DNA of 64,000 nucleotides from Candidatus Gastranaerophilales bacterium (GTDB taxonomy: Bacteria; Cyanobacteriota; Vampirovibrionia; Gastranaerophilales; Gastranaerophilaceae). The position numbers and the translations under genes are program-made. Below are positions 1 to 8,133 of the stretch, in pieces (within the stretch, counting starts at the first letter, position 1; each line of letters opens with the position of its first letter). The notes under the pieces were generated by a model. It had not been told where the DNA came from and made no database searches. It worked only from the letters and a program-made list of their open reading frames with translations. The stretch spans positions 54,691 to 118,690 of the forward strand of contig CALVEB010000003.1 in the NCBI GenBank assembly GCA_944326465.1, in the 5' to 3' direction.

Positions 1-263
1 ATATATTGACAGGATCAACTCTGTTTAAAAAAGAAGTATTTAACACAATCGGTTTTTTTAGAGAAGATACTATCACTGGGGATGTTATCGATTTAAGGGA
101 ACGTTTAGAGAAAAATGGTTTAACAATCCACATGGTAAATTTCATTACATGTAATCGTAGAATTCATGAAACGAACTATGGCATTACGAACCAAGCCGAT
201 GAATATAAAGACTATGCAAAGATATTAAGAGATAAAATTAAAAACCGTAAAATCGGTGTTTAA
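1..263 (+). CDS. Glycosyltransferase family 2, C-terminal part (5' end outside window)
   Basis: The open frame runs in from the window edge, so the N-terminus is missing. The visible ~86 residues contain GSTLFKKEVFNTIGFF, an acidic GDVIDLRERLEKNG stretch and CNRRIHETNYG. These match the end of GT2 enzymes, where a GSxLxxKExF..IG loop, an E/D-D acceptor region and an RRIHxxN motif are usual. GT2 enzymes move sugars from nucleotide-sugars onto surface polysaccharide. The stop codon overlaps the last codons of the convergent recombinase-like gene by a few bases. A second, clearly homologous but different C-terminal piece lies at 6747-7004, on the other side of the transposon. This piece could be the host gene, or a replacement tail carried by the element; the left transposon end is not identified. 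Confidence 0.7.
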   Translation, partial: ILTGSTLFKKEVFNTIGFFREDTITGDVIDLRERLEKNGLTIHMVNFITCNRRIHETNYGITNQADEYKDYAKILRDKIKNRKIGV

Positions 264-1801
264 CAAGCTTTTGCTAATATATCAAAGTCTTTATCTAACT
301 CTTTTTGAAATAAGAAGTTAAATCTCATTTCAAAATCGTATAAATTCTTATATCCTAAGTTTTTACATATAACATTCATTGGTACATTTTTATCTAATAG
401 CAATTTTACATGGGTATTTAATAAGACTGTAGAGTCATCCATATCTACATTTTCATAAATTACTCCAGTGCCTTTTTTGTCTAACATATCAAGCAATATT
501 GGGTGTAATTTAAGAGTCCTTATTGCGTGAAGGTGGAAATATTTTCTAAATCGGGTTTTTTGATAAATTTTATCTATTTTGACAGTCCCTTCTTTAAAAT
601 TAATATCGTTGTAATTTAAAGCGGCTAGCTCTTGTGGGGATATACCTAAACAAATAGTCCATAACTTTGGCGATTTTTCGCTTATTAATTTATTAATCTC
701 TTTAATAGATAAGCATTCTTGTTCTCTAATGGGCAATATTTTCTTAAATTTAAAAATAGCAACATTGTTTGTATCCATATATTCTTTATAAATATGATTC
801 AGAATATTCATCATACATCTCACAGAAGCTATTGAATAACCCTCTGATATTTTTATATCTTGAAAGTCTTCAGCCATATTCTGAGATATATCTTTTAATT
901 CAGTATCTTTAAAATAAGGGATTAAATGAGTTTGTAAAAAACTAAAACTACCTTCCGAGTGTCTTTCTTTCATAAATTTATGTGCTGCATCAATAAATTT
1001 CATTGTTTTAAAATCAATATTTTCTGTTTCCATAGAGGCATATTTATTACTGTTATATATTTCAGGTGAAGGATTCCTTTTTGTTAAAATATATTCCATT
1101 GAGTATTTTTTCTTTAAGTATTTGCTCATAGTTATATCCGCAGGAATATCAACAGGATCGAACTCTTTTTCTAATAGTTTAATACAATGTTGATACGAAT
1201 ATCGTTTCGGATTTAAATATAGGTTTTCAAATTTATTAAGAACTTCTTGTGAAAATCTTTTGGGCGGAAGATAACCCTCTCTCGGAACAAAAGCATTTAT
1301 TCCTTCAAGTCTATATGCTCTGTTTTTTGCAACAACTGTTTCAGGAGCACATTTTAAAGCAGGGTATTGATTTGAAATATCCCTAACTTTCTTATATAAA
1401 GTTTTTCCCATAAGATTTGTTGTAGCCTTATATAAAATATAGTATTTGATAACATTCCGTTTTTGGATAGCGTTTAAATTATTGAAGTGTTCTATTTCTG
1501 TTTTTTTATCAAAAAATAGACACGGATCAATTGTTTTTAAACTTAAATTATTTAAATCTCCATTACAATTGTTTTTTACCCAGTTATCAAAATTAACTTT
1601 CTTTTTTGATATGGTTGGTTTTGAGGATACCTTTTTAATAGAATAATGTTTCTCTGAAGTTTGAATTATAAATTTTGTATCTAGCAGTTCTTTTAAGATT
1701 TCTTGTAGAGTTTCTTCATTGTCGCATTCTGTCATTGTTTGAATTTCATCAAAAGTAAAATCTTTTAAACTTTTAATTATTCTAATTAGTTTTTGTTTCA
1801 T
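260..1801 (-). CDS. Transposon protein: transposase-like DNA-binding region fused to an inactivated tyrosine-recombinase domain (copy B, TnsF-like)
   Basis: 513 residues. Residues ~1-65 resemble a small winged-helix region. Residues ~85-245 resemble the helix-turn-helix array of Mu/TnsB-type transposases (spacing ...LEGINAFVPREG... then FSQEVLNKFENLYL). Residues ~262-345 look like a SAM-like core-binding domain, and ~364-500 like a tyrosine-recombinase catalytic fold (LSIKEINKLI, LGISPQELAALNYNDI, KNLGYKNL). Catalysis looks lost: the first Arg (TGLR in active enzymes) is Ser388, the HxxR segment reads TVLLN, the later His is Tyr484, and the nucleophile column holds Phe494. It is a paralogue of the next upstream gene; both begin MKQKL. 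Last gene of a four-gene minus-strand operon. By analogy with TnsF of Tn6022-like elements I infer target selection; no activity is shown. Confidence 0.7.
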   Translation of the reverse strand: MKQKLIRIIKSLKDFTFDEIQTMTECDNEETLQEILKELLDTKFIIQTSEKHYSIKKVSSKPTISKKKVNFDNWVKNNCNGDLNNLSLKTIDPCLFFDKKTEIEHFNNLNAIQKRNVIKYYILYKATTNLMGKTLYKKVRDISNQYPALKCAPETVVAKNRAYRLEGINAFVPREGYLPPKRFSQEVLNKFENLYLNPKRYSYQHCIKLLEKEFDPVDIPADITMSKYLKKKYSMEYILTKRNPSPEIYNSNKYASMETENIDFKTMKFIDAAHKFMKERHSEGSFSFLQTHLIPYFKDTELKDISQNMAEDFQDIKISEGYSIASVRCMMNILNHIYKEYMDTNNVAIFKFKKILPIREQECLSIKEINKLISEKSPKLWTICLGISPQELAALNYNDINFKEGTVKIDKIYQKTRFRKYFHLHAIRTLKLHPILLDMLDKKGTGVIYENVDMDDSTVLLNTHVKLLLDKNVPMNVICKNLGYKNLYDFEMRFNFLFQKELDKDFDILAKAC

Positions 1802-1823
1802 ATTTGTTTCCTTTCTTATTGAA

Positions 1824-3374
1824 TTAATACATCCCTTTCAAAATATCTACTTGAGGTTCTTCATTGTCTAGTAAAAATCCGTATCTTGATATAAACATAT
1901 CTAGATTTTTTAACCCAAGTTTTTTATAAATTATGTGTATTGAAACGTTATTATCGAGCATTAATTTAACATATGTGTTTTGAAGTACATTTGCATTAGT
2001 TATGTCTAATGATTCATAAATTAATCCCTCTATTCGACCTTTATCAAGTAAATCTATTAAAAGAGGGTGTAATTTTAAAATTCGCATTTGATATAATTCT
2101 CTATGTAATCTTATGCTCCTGTTACAAAATGTCCTATTTATGTGGACACTTTGATTAGAAAAATCAATCATTGAATAATCAAGAGCAACGAGTTCCTGTA
2201 AGGATATTCCCAATAGTAAAATCCATAATCCTGCCGACTTATTCTTTATTAAATCTTTGATTTCTTGTTCATTTAAAACCTCTGTCTCCAAAATGGGTAA
2301 TAGTTTATTTGATTTTAGCATTAGTGGATATTTCATACCCGTATAACATAATAGAATACTATTCAAAGTTGTTATCACACTTTTAATGGTTCCTATTGCT
2401 AGTCCTTCTTTTAACATTTCTGACTGAAATTTCATTGCAAGTTCAGGTGTTATATCGTCAATATTATAATCTCCAAAAAACGGTATAATATGTCGTCTTA
2501 TAGAACAAATTGAAGCCTGAGATAAATTTTGTCTTTCCATATAATCCAAAGTAAATTTGTAAAAAAGTTTGTTTGGCAGTGATTTGGCAGTTCTATTGAT
2601 ATCATAAAATTTATTAATAATTTCTTTTGGACTATTTTTTCTCTTCGCAAGAAGCTCTTCAGGTGTGTACTTTGAATTCATATACCGGCTTAAAGTTGCT
2701 GATGTTGGGACAAATTCTTTACCATATTTAGTTTTTAATATCGCAACACAATGTTTATATGAATATTTATCTGAGGATAAATACATTTTTTCAAATTCAT
2801 CAAGAATTTCTTGTGGGTATCTTCTAACATTCTTATCAATATGGTCTTTCTTTAAGAATGCATCTATACCCCTTTGTTTAAAATGTCTTTTCTTGGCGAT
2901 AAAACCTGAATATGATATTTTCAAATCAGGATTTATTTTACTTATATCAAATAAGAATTGAGCTAACTCTCTCCCGGAATAAGTACTTGCTAATTTCATT
3001 AATGAATAATTACGAACTATGTTAGCTTTGCTTTCATCGTTTGCTTCTTCGTAGATTTTTCCATACGTTTCGTCATCAAAAAACGTAACCGGATTTATTT
3101 TGTTAAAATTTATATTTTTTATGTCTCCTTTAAAGTTTACGCTCAACCATTTATTTACGTTAGGATTTACTTTTATGTGATTTTTATTTAATTTTTTCTC
3201 TAAATCACCAATAAAAGCATACATGTTGATCCCAATTTCTTTAATCATTTTTTGCGAATCTAATTGTTTTAGGAATAAATCTAAATCAAATGAGTCGTTT
3301 TCTAAAACTGATAACAAATCCTCTTTTTTAAATGTCTTTAGTGTCTTGATTAATTTCAATAGTTTCTGCTTCAT
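1824..3374 (-). CDS. Transposon protein: transposase-like DNA-binding region fused to an inactivated tyrosine-recombinase domain (copy A, TnsF-like)
   Basis: 516 residues, same architecture as the neighbour at 260-1801 and colinear with it. There is an N-terminal winged-helix-like segment, a transposase-type HTH region (~95-245, ending YPQEILDEFEKMYLSSDKYS), a core-binding domain (~265-345) and a tyrosine-recombinase-like C-terminus (~365-500). Ser391 replaces the first catalytic Arg (LGISLQELVALDY). The HxxR segment reads NVLQN and the later His is Leu488. A Tyr (498) remains near the nucleophile position, but without the Arg/His set cleavage is unlikely. The start is set by AAGGAGG 11 nt upstream. 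The gene overlaps the 3' end of the ATPase gene by 47 nt, so the two are probably translationally coupled. Two paralogues may reflect two DNA sites or a heterodimer (inference). Confidence 0.7.
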   Translation of the reverse strand: MKQKLLKLIKTLKTFKKEDLLSVLENDSFDLDLFLKQLDSQKMIKEIGINMYAFIGDLEKKLNKNHIKVNPNVNKWLSVNFKGDIKNINFNKINPVTFFDDETYGKIYEEANDESKANIVRNYSLMKLASTYSGRELAQFLFDISKINPDLKISYSGFIAKKRHFKQRGIDAFLKKDHIDKNVRRYPQEILDEFEKMYLSSDKYSYKHCVAILKTKYGKEFVPTSATLSRYMNSKYTPEELLAKRKNSPKEIINKFYDINRTAKSLPNKLFYKFTLDYMERQNLSQASICSIRRHIIPFFGDYNIDDITPELAMKFQSEMLKEGLAIGTIKSVITTLNSILLCYTGMKYPLMLKSNKLLPILETEVLNEQEIKDLIKNKSAGLWILLLGISLQELVALDYSMIDFSNQSVHINRTFCNRSIRLHRELYQMRILKLHPLLIDLLDKGRIEGLIYESLDITNANVLQNTYVKLMLDNNVSIHIIYKKLGLKNLDMFISRYGFLLDNEEPQVDILKGMY

Positions 3375-4056
3375 TTTTCATTACCTCCTTAAGTAGTATT
3401 TCATCAATTGAGTTTAATCCGTTTGATTTTGCAAATAATTCAGCCTTATTTAACAACTTAACTATTTGTCTGAATCTTTTAATATATGTGTAAATATATT
3501 TGATGGCACAATCTGTCATTTCGACTTCGGATAATTCTTTTACTATGAGTTTAATGTCCTCTTTTGAGAACATTTCAAACTTGATTATTTCAGACAACCT
3601 GTCATACAAATGCTTAAATTTTTTGAGTCTTGATTTTGCACTTGTCATACCAATTAAAACTAAAGGGACATTCGTTCTATCATGAATGTCCCTTAATGTC
3701 TCAACGGATCTTGAATCTATTGTTAAATACTCAATTTCATCAACCATAAGCACCTGTGGTTTTAGGATTAAATTTTTGATTACCTGATTAAAACAATCAG
3801 ATGTTGTATAACTTGGAATTTCTCCCATATTGTCCAAGATTTCACTTAATAACCATCTTGATGACATTTGCTGATTACACCTGATCAAAAGGGCATCATT
3901 TTTAAAAGCCCACCAATTTACGGTTTGGGTTTTTCCCAGTCCGGGTTCTCCATAGACAAGTCCCATGCCGGGGACACCTTCAGGGCGATTTTGTAAATTA
4001 TTCATCATCGTAATGAATTTTTTTACATTGTTTGTTTTTACAAAAACTTTTCTCAT
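3328..4056 (-). CDS. Transposition AAA+ ATPase, TnsC/TniB/MuB type
   Basis: 242 residues, one AAA+ domain. Walker A is GEPGLGKT at 36-43 and Walker B is VLMVDEIEYL with Asp106-Glu107. A sensor-1-like stretch, PLVLIGMTSAKSRLKKF, follows. This is the usual size and layout of TniB/TnsC-like target regulators, which form ATP-dependent filaments on target DNA and recruit or activate the DDE transposase. The gene begins 11 nt after the transposase gene ends and overlaps the first recombinase-like gene, as expected for an operon transcribed leftward from about 6150. In such systems the ATPase links the transposase to a target selector. The two proteins encoded downstream are the only candidates for that role here, since no TniQ/TnsD-type zinc protein is encoded between 260 and 6143. 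Confidence 0.88.
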   Translation of the reverse strand: MRKVFVKTNNVKKFITMMNNLQNRPEGVPGMGLVYGEPGLGKTQTVNWWAFKNDALLIRCNQQMSSRWLLSEILDNMGEIPSYTTSDCFNQVIKNLILKPQVLMVDEIEYLTIDSRSVETLRDIHDRTNVPLVLIGMTSAKSRLKKFKHLYDRLSEIIKFEMFSKEDIKLIVKELSEVEMTDCAIKYIYTYIKRFRQIVKLLNKAELFAKSNGLNSIDEILLKEVMKNEAETIEINQDTKDI

Positions 4057-4067
4057 TCTTCTCCTTT

Positions 4068-6143
4068 CTACTTATAGATTTCTTTATATTCATTTGACTG
4101 TATGTAACTTGCTAACCATAGTCGGTCTTCTTGGTTTATGCACCCATTTTGCATATGCCATTCATATCTTTCATAATTGCTATTAAAATATGGTCGTGCG
4201 GCAGGTGAGGATGAGTGAACCACAGGGATAAACTTTTTATCTTTTACTAATTCTTGTTCTGTAGTTTGACCAAGTTCTGCACTTTTTAGTGGTCGTTCTC
4301 CCATATCTTCTATTAATTCTTTTTCAATTAAATCTATGTCTTCAATATTAAAATATTCTTTTACGGCTTTTATTGTTTTTCGTCTTAACGAAGCTTGTTT
4401 TTGAATTTTATGTTTATAATCCTCTATGTCTTTAATGTCTCCCATTTGATTAGCGAGGGGGTGTGTTTCGGTTACTCGATGGGCTTTGCATATAAACTCT
4501 CCTCTAAGTGAATACACTTTAATCGAAGTTAAGTCGAATAAACTGTATTTAATTATTGTTTTTTCTCTAATTCCGTATAAAGCCTCATCAAAGTAGTCGG
4601 CTTTTAAAAATCTTATTCCGTTTCTGCCTATACTTTTTATTTCTTGAGCCATCATCAAATCATCTAATTGTGACTCATCAATATTCTGAGGTTCAATTTC
4701 ATTTAATACTTCTTGAATTGTTTTCCCTGTATCATTAGTGCATGGTTGGGAATGTTTAAATTTGAGCCATTTATCAATAAATTTTATTGTTTGTTCTATA
4801 GTTGGGATAAAACTATTCTTTTCGTGTATAGCCTTATGTAATTTTTCGTTTCTTTTCATGTAGGCAGGTTTAGATTCGATACTTGTTCCTATATAACTTG
4901 GCATTAATTTTTCAAAGCTCTCTTGAAAATCTAAAAAGAAACGCTCGATGACTTTTGCACGAGCGTTATATGGAGTAGCATAGACTGGTTTTATTCCGAG
5001 TTTTTGATAAATCCCTGTAAATCCTAATTCTTCAAATTTATCATCTCCGTTAAAGAACTTACTTTTAAAAGCTCTTCCATTATCTTGGTAAACAAAATCA
5101 GGGATATGATCCATTTTTAAAATGGCATTTCTTAATGCAGATGCAATATTTTGAGTACATTCTTCTAGCATAATGTCATAGCCGACAAGTCCACCTGAAC
5201 GCCAATCTAGGAATCCAAGTAATGTGGCTCTACAAGGTTTCCCTGTGAAAGGATTGATTACCTGAAAATTTAAAGTGTGTCCATCTGCGATTAATACCTG
5301 TCCCGGCTTTAATAAAGCGGCATTTCTTACTATATATGGTTCAACCTTATCCTTTAAAGCTTTCTGCCCTTCTCGCGCAAGAACCCACTTGTCGTAATTA
5401 TTGTCACGAAACCAGTCTGCATATCTTCTAAAGGTAACATCTTTGGGGAGTATTTCAACTCCACGTTCTCGTAATATTTGTTTTGTAAGGCTTATGGATT
5501 TGCCGATTGAAAAAGCGTTTGGGGATAAAAGTATTTTTAAAAAAATCTTTATTTGTTCCTCATTTAATCTTGTTCGAATCTCTCCTCGTCTTACATAATT
5601 ATATTGACCAACTAAAGCTGTCCAATCATATTTATATTCGAGTAGCCCTTTCCATCTATATAGAGATGCCGAACAAACTTTGCCTAATGTTTTATATAAT
5701 TCTTCTAACAAGACTCCTGTATTGTATAGTTCCAAAAATCTCTCATCAGCATTTTTACCAATTTTAATCTTTTGCTTTTTATATTTCTTTTTGAAATCTA
5801 ACCAATTCAAAACTAAATCGTATTTTGCTAATGCGAGTTTCTTTTGATTTTCTGTAATAAGTTTTTCTTGTTTGATATTGAGATTTTTAAGTTCAATAAT
5901 TTCATTATCTACACAACTCAAATCATAATATTCTTGAATGTACTTTACCTGAAGATGTTCTTCTAAACTGTTCAATTTAATCTTGTATGCTTTTTTACCT
6001 TTTATTTTTTCTGTCTTATATATATATTTATGTATGGATATTCTTACAGCTCTGTTGGTAACATTTTTCAATTTTGCAACAGTTTCGACATCTACCCATA
6101 TTTCATCTCTTTTTATTTTGTCTAAAATATCGCTGTATTCCAT
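4068..6143 (-). CDS. DDE transposase, Mu/TnsB/TniA family
   Basis: 691 residues. The N-terminus (~15-60, VDVETVAKLKNVTNRAVRISI) is a MuA-like winged helix, followed by a coiled segment (~80-105) and two helix-turn-helix regions (~130-255, SASLYRWKGLLEY). The integrase (rve) core carries the expected triad: Asp287 in LIADGH, Asp354 in YQDNGRAFK and Glu400 in RAKVIERFF. A Mu-transposase C-terminal beta-barrel region follows (~500-570). All catalytic residues are present, so the enzyme may be active. It should bind repeated sites at the element ends and carry out strand transfer. First gene of the operon; no TnsA-like endonuclease is encoded nearby, which predicts copy-in cointegrate formation unless TnsA acts from elsewhere (inference). 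Confidence 0.9.
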   Translation of the reverse strand: MEYSDILDKIKRDEIWVDVETVAKLKNVTNRAVRISIHKYIYKTEKIKGKKAYKIKLNSLEEHLQVKYIQEYYDLSCVDNEIIELKNLNIKQEKLITENQKKLALAKYDLVLNWLDFKKKYKKQKIKIGKNADERFLELYNTGVLLEELYKTLGKVCSASLYRWKGLLEYKYDWTALVGQYNYVRRGEIRTRLNEEQIKIFLKILLSPNAFSIGKSISLTKQILRERGVEILPKDVTFRRYADWFRDNNYDKWVLAREGQKALKDKVEPYIVRNAALLKPGQVLIADGHTLNFQVINPFTGKPCRATLLGFLDWRSGGLVGYDIMLEECTQNIASALRNAILKMDHIPDFVYQDNGRAFKSKFFNGDDKFEELGFTGIYQKLGIKPVYATPYNARAKVIERFFLDFQESFEKLMPSYIGTSIESKPAYMKRNEKLHKAIHEKNSFIPTIEQTIKFIDKWLKFKHSQPCTNDTGKTIQEVLNEIEPQNIDESQLDDLMMAQEIKSIGRNGIRFLKADYFDEALYGIREKTIIKYSLFDLTSIKVYSLRGEFICKAHRVTETHPLANQMGDIKDIEDYKHKIQKQASLRRKTIKAVKEYFNIEDIDLIEKELIEDMGERPLKSAELGQTTEQELVKDKKFIPVVHSSSPAARPYFNSNYERYEWHMQNGCINQEDRLWLASYIQSNEYKEIYK

Positions 6144-6249
6144 TCATACCTCCTTTAAGCATTCGTATGTTAAACTGAAGTCTTTAAATTTGGAAGTCTA
6201 TTTATGGGAAATGTGTTGTTTTGTGTCTGTAAAATAAATCAAAAAATTT

Positions 6250-6286
6250 TTTCAATTACCTGTTTTTTTAAAATTTCAATTACCTG
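6250..6286 (+). repeat. Direct repeat pair TTTCAATTACCTG
   Basis: Exact 13-bp copies at 6250-6262 and 6274-6286, spaced 24 bp start to start. Related copies are inverted at about 6515-6526 (TTTCAATTACTT on the minus strand) and direct at about 6707-6718 (TTCAATTACTTT). Spaced, partly inverted motifs upstream of a TnsB-type gene are candidate transposase-binding sites. They may also serve autoregulation, because they lie between the operon start and the element edge. Confidence 0.5.
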
Positions 6287-6393
6287 AGCATTAAATTATA
6301 TAAATTTTTACCCAAAACTTTAAATATGTAGGAAATTTACACTAATAATGCTTCCATAAAAGATTTTAATTGGGTATAAATATATTTTAAGGA

Positions 6394-6516
6394 ATGATTT
6401 TAGAGTACAAAACAATTACTCAATCTTTCGGAAATGTGTTTCCCCTTAATACGGCTAAAGTAGAGTTATATCTTCCCTTAAGACAATTTCCCTATTATTG
6501 GGAAGTTGGATTTTAA
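6394..6516 (+). CDS. Possible 40-residue ORF inside the transposon end region
   Basis: ATG after TTTAAGGA, 40 codons, ending in TAA. The product includes AKVELYLPLRQFPYYWEVGF. I do not recognise it, and the Shine-Dalgarno spacing is too short to be convincing. It could be a remnant of a gene cut by insertion or chance. Recorded because it is the longest sensible plus-strand frame in this flank. Confidence 0.2.
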   Translation: MILEYKTITQSFGNVFPLNTAKVELYLPLRQFPYYWEVGF

Positions 6517-6746
6517 GTAATTGAAACAAAATTTAATGTTAATTGACAGAATGCTCTATTTGTGCGATATTTAGGCATGTTGTTTATATCATCAAAGTAT
6601 TTTCTAATGACAAAAAGTGGACAAACTGGACACGATTACCTTGTCTAACCACAATTTAAGGGAAGTGCCTGAAATATAAACATAGTGCGGAAAGGCGGTA
6701 TAATTGTTCAATTACTTTTTGGTTAATATGTCCGAAGAAACGATAA

Positions 6747-7004
6747 TTGATACGCAAAAATGTTTTTGATATTATTGGGGATTTTGATGAGCAGGTTACA
6801 GCCGGAGAGATTTTAGACTGGCAAACAAAAATGAAAAAGTATAATCTCAAAATCAAAAAGCTTGATTTAGTTTCAACAAACAGACGAATACATACTTCAA
6901 ATTTTGGAAGAACGCAGCAAAAAACAGAATTTAAAGATTACGCAAAATCTTTACGCGATAGACTAAATATGATAAAAAACAAAATTAAAGATAAACCATC
7001 TTAA
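6747..7004 (+). pseudogene. Glycosyltransferase C-terminal remnant, 5' truncated
   Basis: About 85 residues beginning LIRKNVFDIIGDFDEQ and including a TNRRIHTSNFG motif and a FKDYAKSLRDR tail. It aligns along its whole length with the C-terminal piece at 1-263 at roughly 40 percent identity by eye. An in-frame TAA lies directly upstream (6744-6746) and no ribosome site is seen. The 5' portion of the gene is therefore missing, probably displaced by the transposon. It reads as the original 3' end of a GT2 gene, or as one of two neighbouring paralogues. Recoding or translation from the TTG at 6747 cannot be excluded. Confidence 0.55.
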
Positions 7005-7123
7005 TGCCATAAACTCTAGCGAATATAATTTCTATTTACAAATTTAACAAAATTCATGTAAGTGCGACTTAGCCATAAGAACTATTTTTAATTGTTCACC
7101 GAACAAAATACTCATTTTTATAC

Positions 7124-7129
7124 TATAAT
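7124..7129 (+). promoter_or_regulatory. -10 element (TATAAT) of the glycan island
   Basis: TATAAT lies 25 nt upstream of the radical SAM start codon, in an AT-rich stretch. AAGGAAG lies 7 nt before the ATG. No good -35 hexamer is seen. This is the first promoter-like site after the transposon and probably drives the genes to about 13263. Confidence 0.5.
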
Positions 7130-7153
7130 AATATAGAAAAAGGAAGTATAATT

Positions 7154-8116
7154 ATGTTACATACCTCAGACATTGAAGAAAAATTGATATCAAAAAGCTT
7201 TAAAAGAAGATATTTAGAAGAAAATGCACGGCAACGCCTTGGAATGGAGATGCAAAAATTTCTTCTTTTTAGAGAAGGTAAGTTTATTAATCCATTAAAG
7301 AAAAATGAGCTTTTACAAGAATACTTTAAAGAAGAATATGACAATTTTTTCAATAAAAAAATTATAAATATTCCGCAGATTGAATTTTGCATTACAACAA
7401 AATGCACACTAAAATGTAAAGATTGTTGTGCTTTGATACCAAAATTTAATTCTGCCGGCCATATTGATATGACGTTTAATGATTTCAAACTTTATCTTGA
7501 TAAATTAACTGCAGCAGTTGATATGATAAGACATTTTGTAATCCTCGGCGGTGAGCCTTTAATAAATCCGGACTTACCGAAAATGATTGATTATGCATGC
7601 CAACAAAATAAAATTTTTATTGTACAACTTATTACAAATGGGACAATGAAATTTAATGAAGAACTACTTTCAGCTTTAAAAAGAAATAATAAAAAAGCTT
7701 ATGTGTATATAAGCAATTATTCTATAAATGAAGCTCTAAAACCTATTTTAAAACACGAAGAAATAAAGAATACTTTAAAAGAAAATGATATAAAATTACA
7801 AATGGCCGATAATAAAGAATGGGTCACAGAAAAAGAATTTGCCACCGACAAAACAGCAGTTGAGGTTTCACAAGAAAAAATAAAAGAATGTTTTAGAGTT
7901 CAGTGCAATCAGGTACTAAACGGACATCTTGATATTTGTTCAAAGGCTGCGACTGCACGTGAGCTTGGTTTGTTAAATATCAAAGATTCAGTTGATATCG
8001 TAAATTCAAAAGATCTAAAACAAGATTTAATAGATTTTTATACAAAAGATCTCATTGATGCATGCGAATATTGCATATTGTCAAATGAAATAACACAGCC
8101 TGCTATACAAGAATAA
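7154..8116 (+). CDS. Radical SAM protein
   Basis: 320 residues. The cluster-binding motif CxxxCxxC is visible at Cys84, Cys88 and Cys91 (TTKCTLKCKDCC), followed by a glycine-rich GGEPLINPDL (SAM contact) and LITNGT. Extra cysteines towards the C-terminus (CFRVQCNQV...DICSKA and CEYC) suggest a SPASM-like auxiliary cluster region. It therefore uses S-adenosylmethionine and an iron-sulfur cluster for radical chemistry; the substrate is unknown. Position at the head of a glycan island, 17 nt before a transketolase-like pair, suggests modification of a sugar or lipid-linked saccharide (inference). Start chosen by AAGGAAG at good spacing. Confidence 0.85.
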   Translation: MLHTSDIEEKLISKSFKRRYLEENARQRLGMEMQKFLLFREGKFINPLKKNELLQEYFKEEYDNFFNKKIINIPQIEFCITTKCTLKCKDCCALIPKFNSAGHIDMTFNDFKLYLDKLTAAVDMIRHFVILGGEPLINPDLPKMIDYACQQNKIFIVQLITNGTMKFNEELLSALKRNNKKAYVYISNYSINEALKPILKHEEIKNTLKENDIKLQMADNKEWVTEKEFATDKTAVEVSQEKIKECFRVQCNQVLNGHLDICSKAATARELGLLNIKDSVDIVNSKDLKQDLIDFYTKDLIDACEYCILSNEITQPAIQE

Positions 8117-8133
8117 TAAAATAGGAGAGAGTA

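Larger units (their letters stand above)
6144..6746. other. Non-coding right flank of the transposon with repeated motif
   Basis: About 600 bp without a convincing long gene. It holds the operon promoter region and several copies of a 12-13 bp motif (TTTCAATTACCTG and variants) listed separately. This arrangement suits the transposase-binding end of a Mu/Tn7-like element. I could not fix the exact terminus. The homology to the glycosyltransferase begins at about 6747, so the right junction is at or before that point. Confidence 0.55.

Noticed and set aside
260..3374. Two active tyrosine integrases of a Tn554-like element
   Set aside because: The catalytic Arg, HxxR and His are missing in both, and a complete DDE transposase/ATPase pair is present instead.
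6540..6560. ATTGACAG shared with the left edge (positions 5-12) as a target-site duplication
   Set aside because: The right copy lies ~200 bp inside the glycosyltransferase junction and the flanking bases do not fit transposon ends; likely chance.
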